Origin: JAJXWB01 sp039808645
GTDB lineage: Bacteria > Pseudomonadota > Alphaproteobacteria > Rhizobiales > Beijerinckiaceae
Assembly (NCBI GenBank): GCA_039808645.1
Contig: JBDHTL010000006.1
Location: forward strand, 1-55,494
Reading direction: 5' to 3'
Length of the DNA stretch: 55,494 bases
Shown here: positions 25,796-33,590 of the stretch, in pieces
Layout of the letters: every line of letters begins with the position of its first letter
Numbering within the stretch: position 1 is the first letter of the stretch
Notes under the pieces: generated by a model
Seen by the model: the letters and a program-made list of their open reading frames with translations, nothing else
Told to the model about the DNA's origin: nothing
Database searches by the model: none
Program-made: the position numbers and the translations under genes

Positions 25796-26860
25796 TCAGA
25801 CGGCCACGCCGACCTCGCGCGCCTTGGCGCGGATCGAATTCCAGGTCGCTTCCGTCAGCGGCACGCCGTTCTTCGTGCGCTCGGCGCGCATGCGGCGTTC
25901 CGGCTCGCCGGGCGCCAGCACTTCGTCGACGCCCTGCGCCGGCCGGGCTGACTTGAAGAATGCGATGTAGGCCGAAACGTCGGCGTCGAAGACATGCGCG
26001 GGATCGACGCGCCGGGGATCGACGTAGATCGAGAACATGCCGTTGGCGAATTTCTTGCGGCCGACATGGGTCGCGCGCGTGCCGGTGAGAGAGCCGCCGA
26101 GAATTTCGCACATGAAGGCGAGGCCCGAGCCCTTGTGATCGCCGAAGGCGCGGATGGCGCCGGGCCCCGCATTGCCGTCGCGCGGGCCTTCCGGCGTGTA
26201 AGGGCCGTAGAGCATGGCCGGATCGGTCGAAAAGGCGCCGTCCGGCCCGACCAGCGCGCCGTCGGGCAGTTTCTTGCCGCCCTGGCTCGCCACCATCACC
26301 TTGCCTTCGGCGACGACCGAGGTCGCGAAATCGAGAATGACCGGCGCCTTGCCGTCGCGCGGAATGCCGACGCAGAAGGGCGCGGTCGACAGCCGCCGCT
26401 CGCGCGCGCCGAACGGCGCGACGAGGATCGAACCGGACGCCGTCACGAAATGAATGGAGACGAACCCTTCCGCCGCGGCCATTTCCGCCCATTCGCCGAT
26501 GCGCCCGATATGGCCGGCGTCGCGCAGCGCGACCGCCGAGAGGCCCGTCTCGCGCGCCTTCGCGACGCCGATCCGGACCGCCTCCGGCGCGACGGTCTGG
26601 CCGTAGCCGTACCGTCCGTCGACCACCGCGAGCGCGGGCGTGTCGACCAGAACCTCGATGGTCTGGTTCGGCGTTATGTCGCCGGACTTCACCCAGTCGA
26701 CGTAGCGCGGCGTGCGGATGACGCCGTGGCTGTCGTGCCCGGTCAGATTGGCGCCGATCAGCGAGCGCGCCACGCGCAGCGCCTCCTGCGGCGTCGACCC
26801 CACGCGCGCGAACGTATCCGCGCAAATCTGCTCGAGTTCGGCGACCGGGACGAGAATCAT
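25796..26860 (-). CDS. Ldh-family NAD(P)-dependent 2-hydroxyacid dehydrogenase (malate/ureidoglycolate/YbiC type)
   Basis: The 354-residue protein belongs to the malate/L-sulfolactate dehydrogenase family, which is unrelated to classic lactate dehydrogenase. Family blocks are GANLTGHDSHGVIRTPRYVD (with the catalytic His), TPALAVVDGRYGYGQ, ALRDAGHIGRIGEWAE, and the nucleotide-binding GDHKGSGLAFMCEILGGSLTG. Members oxidise malate, sulfolactate, ureidoglycolate or other 2-hydroxyacids. PuuD about 7 kb away makes ureidoglycolate a thinkable substrate, but this is weak. It is convergent with the HWE kinase gene, with stops 20 bp apart. Confidence 0.9.
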   Translation of the reverse strand: MILVPVAELEQICADTFARVGSTPQEALRVARSLIGANLTGHDSHGVIRTPRYVDWVKSGDITPNQTIEVLVDTPALAVVDGRYGYGQTVAPEAVRIGVAKARETGLSAVALRDAGHIGRIGEWAEMAAAEGFVSIHFVTASGSILVAPFGARERRLSTAPFCVGIPRDGKAPVILDFATSVVAEGKVMVASQGGKKLPDGALVGPDGAFSTDPAMLYGPYTPEGPRDGNAGPGAIRAFGDHKGSGLAFMCEILGGSLTGTRATHVGRKKFANGMFSIYVDPRRVDPAHVFDADVSAYIAFFKSARPAQGVDEVLAPGEPERRMRAERTKNGVPLTEATWNSIRAKAREVGVAV

Positions 26861-26992
26861 GAACGTGCGCGCTCCTTGCTCGGGCTTCGTTTCCTCGAGC
26901 CCGAGCCTATACGCGCGCGATCCGCGTGTCCCCGCTCGCGACGCGCGCCCCGGGCATCGCTCGGATGCGCGAAACGCGACGCGTCGCGGCCG

Positions 26993-27604
26993 CTACCAGC
27001 GCCCCGCCGCCGGATCGAACTGCCACGACCGCACGCCGCCATAGGCTTTGGCGCGGGCCGGCGCATAGGCCATCGGCGCCTGCGCGCGGCTGCGGCCGGC
27101 GGCGTAGTGCTTGTACTTCTTCGCGCCGGCGCGGGCGTAGTGCTTCCCGTACTTCTTCTTGGCGGACGCATAGGCGCGGTTCGGCGGCGAGCCGGAGATG
27201 GAGATGCGAGCGCCTTCACGCTGCACCATGGCGAAGAGAGCCGCCGCATTGCCGGGCGCCAGGCGCACGCAGCCGTGCGAGGCCGGCCGCCCGAGCGCAC
27301 CGGTGGCGTAGGTGCCGTGGATCGCGTAGCCGCCGCGGAAGAAGATCGAGTGCGGCATCGGCGACATGTGGTACTTGCGCGAATAATGCATGCGCTGCAG
27401 GCTGGTCGGCGCATAGGAGCCGCGCGGCGTGACGTAGCCAGAGCGCGCGGTCGAGACCGGCCAGACGTAGGAGCCGGACGAGGAATTGACCACCATTCTC
27501 TGCGAGGAGAGGTCGATATGAATCTGGACTTTCGCCTGGGCGGCGGCCGTCATGACGTAAGACGCCCCAAACAGGGCCAGAAAAGCAAGAAAAACGCGCT
27601 TCAT
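26993..27604 (-). CDS. L,D-transpeptidase (YkuD domain), exported
   Basis: The 203-residue protein has a signal peptide (VFLAFLALFGASYVMTAAAQA) and a YkuD catalytic domain with His96 in AIHGTYATGALG and the nucleophile Cys112 in ASHGCVRL. YkuD enzymes make 3-3 crosslinks in peptidoglycan or attach proteins to it, in the periplasm. The C-terminus (about 135-203) is rich in Lys, Tyr, Ala and His (YASAKKKYGKHYARAGAKKY), likely a disordered wall-binding tail. GGAGG precedes the ATG. It is divergent from the murein endopeptidase gene mepA, with 126 bp between the starts. Confidence 0.94.
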   Translation of the reverse strand: MKRVFLAFLALFGASYVMTAAAQAKVQIHIDLSSQRMVVNSSSGSYVWPVSTARSGYVTPRGSYAPTSLQRMHYSRKYHMSPMPHSIFFRGGYAIHGTYATGALGRPASHGCVRLAPGNAAALFAMVQREGARISISGSPPNRAYASAKKKYGKHYARAGAKKYKHYAAGRSRAQAPMAYAPARAKAYGGVRSWQFDPAAGRW

Positions 27605-27730
27605 AGCGCCTCCGGACTCAAAACAAATACGCGCATCCGGGGCGAGTAAAGCAGCGGGTCCTTTGGCTGGCAATTGACATTCCCGTGTAAAGGTTGACAC
27701 CGGCCGGCGAATCGCGCCGCCTGTTCCGCT

Positions 27731-28672
27731 ATGCTGGAGGTGTTCTTGCGCAAGGCGGCGATGCTTTTGACGCTACTGGTCGCCTGCGCTGCGCTGTCGG
27801 CCGGCGGCGCCCGGGCGCAGGACAAGGGCACGGTCGATCCCAAGCCCCTGCCGCCGCTCGCCAATCCCGATGCGCCCTCGACGCCCGCCAAGGAATTGTT
27901 CGGTCGCGCGCGAGACCCAGCCGACATGGAGGCGCGTTCTATCGGCTTCTACTCCAGGGGGTGCCTGGCCGGCGGCGAGGCTCTGCCGGTCAACGGCGAC
28001 GCCTGGCAGGTCATGCGCCTGTCGCGCCATCGCAATTACGGCCATCCCAACCTCATCGCCTTTCTCGAAGGATTCGCGAAACAGGTTCCGAAAGTCTCGG
28101 ACTGGCCGGGCCTGCTCGTCGGCGATATCTCGCAGCCGCGCGGCGGCCCGATGCTGACCGGCCACGCCTCGCACCAGATCGGGCTCGACGCCGACATCTG
28201 GCTGACGCCCATGCCCAGACGCCGGCTGAGCCGGGAAGAACGCGAGGAAATGTCGGCGACCGACATGGTGCGGGGGGACCGGCTCGACATCAACGAGAAG
28301 GTCTGGACCGAGGACCATGTCGCCGTCATCCGGGCGGCGGCGAAATCGCCGCAGGTGCAGCGCATCTTCGTCAACGCCGCGATCAAGAAGGCCCTGTGCC
28401 GGCAAGCAGGTTCGGACCGCGGCTGGCTGAACAAGGTGCGGCCGATGTACGGCCACAACTACCATTTCCACGTCCGCGTGTTCTGCCCGCGCGGCGAGGA
28501 GAGTTGCAGCGGCCAGGACGAGGTTCCGCCGGGCGACGGTTGCGACCAGCTCGCCTGGTGGTTCCAGCCGAGCGTGCTGCACCCCAAGCCCAATCCCAAC
28601 GCCAAGAAGAAGCCGCCCATGACCATGGCGGCCCTGCCGGCCGAATGTCGAATGGTGCTGAAATCCAAGTAG
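27731..28672 (+). CDS. mepA: Penicillin-insensitive murein endopeptidase MepA
   Basis: MepA is a zinc LAS-family peptidase that cuts 4-3 and 3-3 peptide crosslinks in murein. The 313-residue protein has a signal peptide (MLLTLLVACAALSAGGARAQ), the family start GFYSRGCLAGGEALP, the metal/active-site block GHASHQIGLDADIWL, and the second metal site GHNYHFHVR. Cysteines typical of the family (RGCLAG, KALCRQ, RVFCPRG, GDGCDQL) are present. ATG at 27731 is used; TTG at 27746, which has GGAGG five bases upstream, may be the real start and gives a better signal peptide. It is divergent from the L,D-transpeptidase. Confidence 0.94.
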   Translation: MLEVFLRKAAMLLTLLVACAALSAGGARAQDKGTVDPKPLPPLANPDAPSTPAKELFGRARDPADMEARSIGFYSRGCLAGGEALPVNGDAWQVMRLSRHRNYGHPNLIAFLEGFAKQVPKVSDWPGLLVGDISQPRGGPMLTGHASHQIGLDADIWLTPMPRRRLSREEREEMSATDMVRGDRLDINEKVWTEDHVAVIRAAAKSPQVQRIFVNAAIKKALCRQAGSDRGWLNKVRPMYGHNYHFHVRVFCPRGEESCSGQDEVPPGDGCDQLAWWFQPSVLHPKPNPNAKKKPPMTMAALPAECRMVLKSK

Positions 28673-28684
28673 GATCAGTCGCTT

Positions 28685-28714
28685 CCATATGTAAATGCAC
28701 TTACATTTATATGG
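28685..28714. promoter_or_regulatory. AT-rich inverted repeat ATGTAA-N6-TTACAT, candidate operator
   Basis: Between mepA and moxR an AT-rich island of about 30 bp holds ATGTAA (28689-28694) and TTACAT (28701-28706), with outer matches CCATAT and ATATGG. It stands out from the GC-rich surroundings. It lies 160 bp before moxR. A regulator site is inferred; it could instead act as a weak terminator of mepA. Confidence 0.4.
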
Positions 28715-28873
28715 ATGCAGGGCGATGCGGGCGACGGCCGGCGCGAGCGCGAGCGGCGTAGCGTTCAAGACAAGCCCGGCGCATGGCCGCCCGGCGTCCG
28801 CTGCGCTTGCTTTTGTCGCGTTCGCGCGCCAAACCCCTTTTCGACACGAGCAACCACGGTTTCGCCAAGCGAA

Positions 28874-29857
28874 ATGATTGGTGACATGAACGAACATTCC
28901 CGGACACAGGGGCGCCCGGTCGTCTCCGAAATCGCCGCGATCCAGTCTCGCCTGGAGGCGCAGAACTACATCTGCAATTCGGCGATCGCGACCGCGCTCT
29001 TCCTCGCGCAGAAGCTGGACAAGCCTCTGCTGATCGAGGGCCCGCCCGGCGTCGGCAAGACCGAACTCGCCAAGGCGGCGGCCGCGATGACCGGCAAGGA
29101 GCTGATCCGGCTGCAATGCTACGAGGGGCTGGACGAGACCAAGGCCCTCTACGAGTGGAAATACGGCAAGCAGCTGCTCTACACGCAGGTCCTGAAGGAG
29201 AAGCTCGGCGACCTGCTGGAGGGCGCGAAGGGTCTGAAGGAATCGATCGGGCGGCTGCACGAGTTCGACGACACGTTCTTTTCCGAGGAATTCCTGGAGC
29301 CGCGCCCGCTGCTGAAGGCGCTCTGGGCGCAGGACGGCGCCGTTCTGCTGATCGACGAGATCGACAAGGCCGACGACGAATTCGAGGCCTTCCTGCTCGA
29401 ACTGCTGTCGGACTACCAGATTTCGGTGCCGGAACTCGGCACGATCAGGGCGCGCTCGACGCCGCTGGTGTTCCTGACCTCCAACAACAAGCGCGAGCTC
29501 GGCGACGCCCTGAAGCGCCGCTGCCTGCACCTGCACATTCCCTTCCCCGACCAGGCGCTGGAACAATCGATCGTGCGCCGCCGCGTGCCGGAAGCGGAAG
29601 CCCGCCTCAACGCGCAGCTCGTGGCCTTCGTGCAGTCCTTGCGCAAGCTCGACCTCAAGAAGGTTCCGGCCATTTCCGAAACTCTGGACTGGGCGCGCAC
29701 GCTGGTGCTGATGCACGCCCGCGAACTCGACGCCGACCTCGTGCGCGACACGCTGAACGTGCTGCTGAAGTACCAGGACGATATCGAGGCGGTGGACGCC
29801 GAGATCAGCACGCTGGTGGTCGGGGCGAAGAAGGAAGCGGAGTGGCGGACACGGTGA
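28874..29857 (+). CDS. MoxR-family AAA+ ATPase
   Basis: The 327-residue protein is a MoxR-type AAA+ chaperone ATPase. It shows Walker A GPPGVGKTE, Walker B AVLLIDEIDKAD, sensor 1 in LVFLTSNNKRELGDALKRRC, and the MoxR C-terminal lid (ISETLDWARTLVLMHA). MoxR proteins work with a VWA-domain partner to insert cofactors or assemble enzymes. The VWA (CoxE-like) gene follows on the same strand after a 277-bp gap filled by a nested inverted repeat. Starts at 28874 and 28886 are both possible. No molybdenum or methanol dehydrogenase genes are nearby, so the client is unknown. Confidence 0.93.
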   Translation: MIGDMNEHSRTQGRPVVSEIAAIQSRLEAQNYICNSAIATALFLAQKLDKPLLIEGPPGVGKTELAKAAAAMTGKELIRLQCYEGLDETKALYEWKYGKQLLYTQVLKEKLGDLLEGAKGLKESIGRLHEFDDTFFSEEFLEPRPLLKALWAQDGAVLLIDEIDKADDEFEAFLLELLSDYQISVPELGTIRARSTPLVFLTSNNKRELGDALKRRCLHLHIPFPDQALEQSIVRRRVPEAEARLNAQLVAFVQSLRKLDLKKVPAISETLDWARTLVLMHARELDADLVRDTLNVLLKYQDDIEAVDAEISTLVVGAKKEAEWRTR

Positions 29858-29871
29858 GACGCGCGGCGCCT

Positions 29872-30089
29872 CCTCCCTCCCCTTTATGGGGAGGGTGGCC
29901 CCGCTCGCAGGCAAGTTTACGCAGCCTGCGTAAACTTGGCTGCCAAGCGGTGTCGGGTGGGGCTCGCGCCGCTTGGGAAATGCCGCAAGTCAGCCACCAG
30001 TCGTTCGGGCCCCACCCGCGATGCACGGCAGAATCCGGCGAAGCCGGATTCTGCCGTGCATCGCGACCTCCCCATAAAGGGGAGGTAGG
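29872..30089. repeat. Nested inverted-repeat element between moxR and the VWA gene
   Basis: Outer arms 29872-29894 and 30067-30089 (23 bp, one mismatch; CTCCCCTTTATGGGGAGG core). Inside are an 11-bp hairpin at 29913-29937 (AAGTTTACGCA/TGCGTAAACTT), an 8-bp pair CCAAGCGG/CCGCTTGG (29943-29950, 29969-29976), a CGGGTGGGG/CCCCACCCG pair, and a perfect 23-bp hairpin with a GAA loop (30017-30039/30043-30065). No coding frame looks real. The C-rich ends resemble the elements at 43034-43195 and 52351-52449. Confidence 0.9.
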
Positions 30090-30134
30090 GGCGCCCGGGA
30101 CTCTCGCCAAAGATTTTGGGACGACCAGGTCGCC

Positions 30135-31589
30135 ATGACCCAGATCCTCTCCGACTTCATCCGCGCGCTGCGCGCGCAAGATGTCCGCATCTCGCCGGCC
30201 GAAGCGATCGAGGCGGGCGCGGCGCTGGAGCTTCTGGGCTACGAGGATCGCCAGATCCTCAAGCAGGGCCTGTCGAACGCGCTCGCCAAGACCGTCGACG
30301 AGAAGACCGCCTTCGACGAGACCTTCGACAAATATTTCGAGTTCCGCTCGTTCTCGGGCAAGGCGGCGTCCGGCGCCGCGCTGTCGCAGGAAGACGCGTC
30401 GCCGGATCAGGCGGGCGACCCCGGCGGCCAGCAGGGCGGCGAAGGCGGTTCGCCGACGGGAGGCGGCTCCGGCCAGGGGCAGGGTCAGGCGCGCGGCGAG
30501 CCCGCGGACCAGAGCGCGGCGGAGGCCGCGGAAGCTGACCTCATCGACATTCTCGAACGCGGCGATCGCGCCGAATTGCAGCGCCGCCTCGCGGAAGCTG
30601 CGCGCCGTGCAGGCGTAACCGACATCCGCTTCTTCACCCAGCGCGGCATGTACGGGCTGCGCATCCAGCGCGAGATGGGGTCCGAGCGTCTGGACGATCT
30701 GATCGCCGAGGCCCGCGACTCGAGCGACCCCGCGCAACAATCCGAGGGCGCGCGGCTCGCCGCCCTGCGCGAAGTTCTGCGCGCCGAAGTGCGCGACTAT
30801 GTCGAGCGGCAATTGTCGCTGTTCGCCGCCAACGCCGGCCGGCGCCTGCGCGAAGAAATTCTCGAAAGCGTGCGGCTGTCGGCGGTCGAGCGCTCCGACA
30901 TGAAGCTGATGCACGAGCTCGTGCGCAAAATGGCCAAGCGCCTGGTGTCGCTGCATTCGCGGCGGCGCAAGGTGGCGCGGCGCGGCGCGCTCGACGTGCG
31001 CAAGACCATACGCGTCAACATCGAATACGACGGGCTGCTGTTCCACACGATCTGGAAGAAGCGCAAAATCGACCGGCCCAAGGTGATGGCGATCTGCGAC
31101 GTTTCGGGCTCGGTCGCGCAAGTTTCCCGTTTCCTGCTGATGTTCCTCTACTCGCTGCACGACGTCATCCCGAACGTGCGCTCCTTCGCCTTTTCCGGCC
31201 AGCTCGGCGAGGTCACCGACCTGTTCGAGCGCGAGGAGGTCGAGCGCGCCATCGCCGAGACGCTCGACCGCTTCGGCGGCTCGACGGACTATGGCGAGGC
31301 GCTCGAGACATTCGAGTCGCTGGCGCTGGACGAGATCGACCGCAAGACGACGGTGCTCATCCTGGGCGACGCGCGCAACAACAACGCCGAGCCGCGCGCG
31401 GACATTTTGCGGAAAATCCATGACCGGGCGCGGCGCGTCATTTTCCTCAATCCGGAGCCGCGCACGTCCTGGAACACCGGCGACAGCGTGATGCGCGTCT
31501 ACGAGCCCTGCGTCGACCGCGCCATCGTCTGCGCCTCGCTGAAGGACCTGGAGCGGGTCGTCTCGGACCTCTTGCGGACCGCCGTGTAG
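30135..31589 (+). CDS. VWA domain-containing CoxE-like protein, MoxR partner
   Basis: The 484-residue protein opens with a helical region (LSDFIRALRAQDVRISPAEAIEAG), then a low-complexity Gly/Gln/Ala/Asp linker (about 80-135), a mid-domain, and a C-terminal VWA domain. The VWA metal site DVSGS is in MAICDVSGSVAQVSRF, followed by FGGSTDYGEAL (the conserved Thr/Ser) and LGDARNN. This is the CoxE/YehP-like family that pairs with MoxR ATPases for metal-centre or enzyme assembly. CoxD/CoxE are involved in CO dehydrogenase maturation, but no cox structural genes are seen. The pair is split by a repeat element but otherwise consecutive. Confidence 0.92.
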   Translation: MTQILSDFIRALRAQDVRISPAEAIEAGAALELLGYEDRQILKQGLSNALAKTVDEKTAFDETFDKYFEFRSFSGKAASGAALSQEDASPDQAGDPGGQQGGEGGSPTGGGSGQGQGQARGEPADQSAAEAAEADLIDILERGDRAELQRRLAEAARRAGVTDIRFFTQRGMYGLRIQREMGSERLDDLIAEARDSSDPAQQSEGARLAALREVLRAEVRDYVERQLSLFAANAGRRLREEILESVRLSAVERSDMKLMHELVRKMAKRLVSLHSRRRKVARRGALDVRKTIRVNIEYDGLLFHTIWKKRKIDRPKVMAICDVSGSVAQVSRFLLMFLYSLHDVIPNVRSFAFSGQLGEVTDLFEREEVERAIAETLDRFGGSTDYGEALETFESLALDEIDRKTTVLILGDARNNNAEPRADILRKIHDRARRVIFLNPEPRTSWNTGDSVMRVYEPCVDRAIVCASLKDLERVVSDLLRTAV

Positions 31590-31695
31590 GCGCGCAATCC
31601 GCTCGCCGGCGGATGCAAGAACGCCAACCCTTCGCAATTGCGCACAAACCATAGCCAATGGTAACATTCGGGGTGCGGCAGAGCGCCGCTCGCGA

Positions 31696-31935
31696 ATGCC
31701 GGAGGCCGTCTTGCGCGTCGCCCTGGAAGTCGTCGGTCGCGACAAGGTCTTGCTCGGCCGCCTCGAAATGCATGTATTCGACGAAACCCATGTGTGGAAG
31801 CGCGTGGCCGCCGTCGCGCGCGGGCTGCAGCAGCGGGACGGCGTGCGCATCCGCGTGCTCGACGAAAGCGGCGGCATACTCGTGCTGACGAGCGCCTCGG
31901 GCGCGCTGCTGGTCGACCGGATCGACATCGCCTGA
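31696..31935 (+). CDS. Small protein of unknown function
   Basis: A 79-codon frame opens MPEAVLRVALEVVGRDKV and alternates hydrophobic and charged residues (RLEMHVFDETHVWKRVAAVARGL, then GVRIRVLDESGGILVLTSASGALLV), which reads like a real small alpha/beta protein and not like an arginine/proline-rich shadow. There is no clear ribosome site before the ATG. It lies alone between the VWA gene and the ene-reductase; without it the gap would be 523 bp. Not recognised. Confidence 0.5.
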   Translation: MPEAVLRVALEVVGRDKVLLGRLEMHVFDETHVWKRVAAVARGLQQRDGVRIRVLDESGGILVLTSASGALLVDRIDIA

Positions 31936-32049
31936 AAACCGGCCGTCCGGGCGAGCATGGCTGCGCTCGCTTCGCCGGCGGTCCGTCCCGCGACGACTTG
32001 CCAGATCCGCTTGCCCGACGATGGGTCGCGCTCGCGCCCCGTGCGTCGC

Positions 32050-32080
32050 TTGACATTTAACTTAACTAAAAGGTTATGGT
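32050..32080 (+). promoter_or_regulatory. Promoter and possible operator before the ene-reductase gene
   Basis: TTGACA at 32050-32055 is followed 18 bases later by TTATGG. The spacer is AT-rich and holds the direct repeat TTAACTTAAC inside TTTAACTTAACTAAA. The TTAAC half-site also forms the palindrome before the ThDP enzyme gene. Control of OYE-family genes by MarR or TetR repressors binding over the promoter is common; here it is inferred. Confidence 0.55.
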
Positions 32081-32112
32081 CGACCCGAATCCCGGATTTG
32101 GAGACCTTTTTC

Positions 32113-33351
<1,239 letters not shown>

Positions 33352-33410
33352 GAACGAAGCGGAGGCGGGGCTTGCCCCCTTGCACCCCGTCCTCGCATGG
33401 TCCACATAGG

Positions 33411-33511
33411 GGCCGGGAGGTTGGCGGTGGACGCACCACTCGCCAACCGGGTCAGGTCCGGAAGGAAGCAGCCCTAACGAGACCGGGCGGGTCTCTGTCC
33501 AGCCTCCCACT
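33411..33511 (+). ncRNA. ffs: Signal recognition particle RNA, small bacterial type (4.5S)
   Basis: The region folds as one long hairpin with ends GGGAGGTTGG (33415-33424) and CAGCCTCCC (33500-33508). The tip carries the invariant SRP core GGTCAGGTCCGGAAGGAAGC followed by AGCCC, which is the Ffh M-domain binding site. About 100 nt is normal for the small type. It lies directly upstream of dnaX, an arrangement common in alphaproteobacteria. Exact ends are approximate. Confidence 0.95.
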
Positions 33512-33590
33512 TTCGCCCTTTCGCCCGCGACGTTGCGGGCTGTCGGGCGGGCGGCCCCACTCCACGCAGGCTCCAAGAAGCGATATTCGC

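Noticed and set aside
27674..27699. Two TTGACA -35 boxes as the mepA promoter
   Set aside because: Neither box has a credible -10 at 16-19 bases, so no promoter is annotated.
27773..29914. 713-codon open frame on the minus strand
   Set aside because: It is antisense to mepA and moxR, both of which have clear catalytic motifs, and it runs through the repeat region; it is a shadow.
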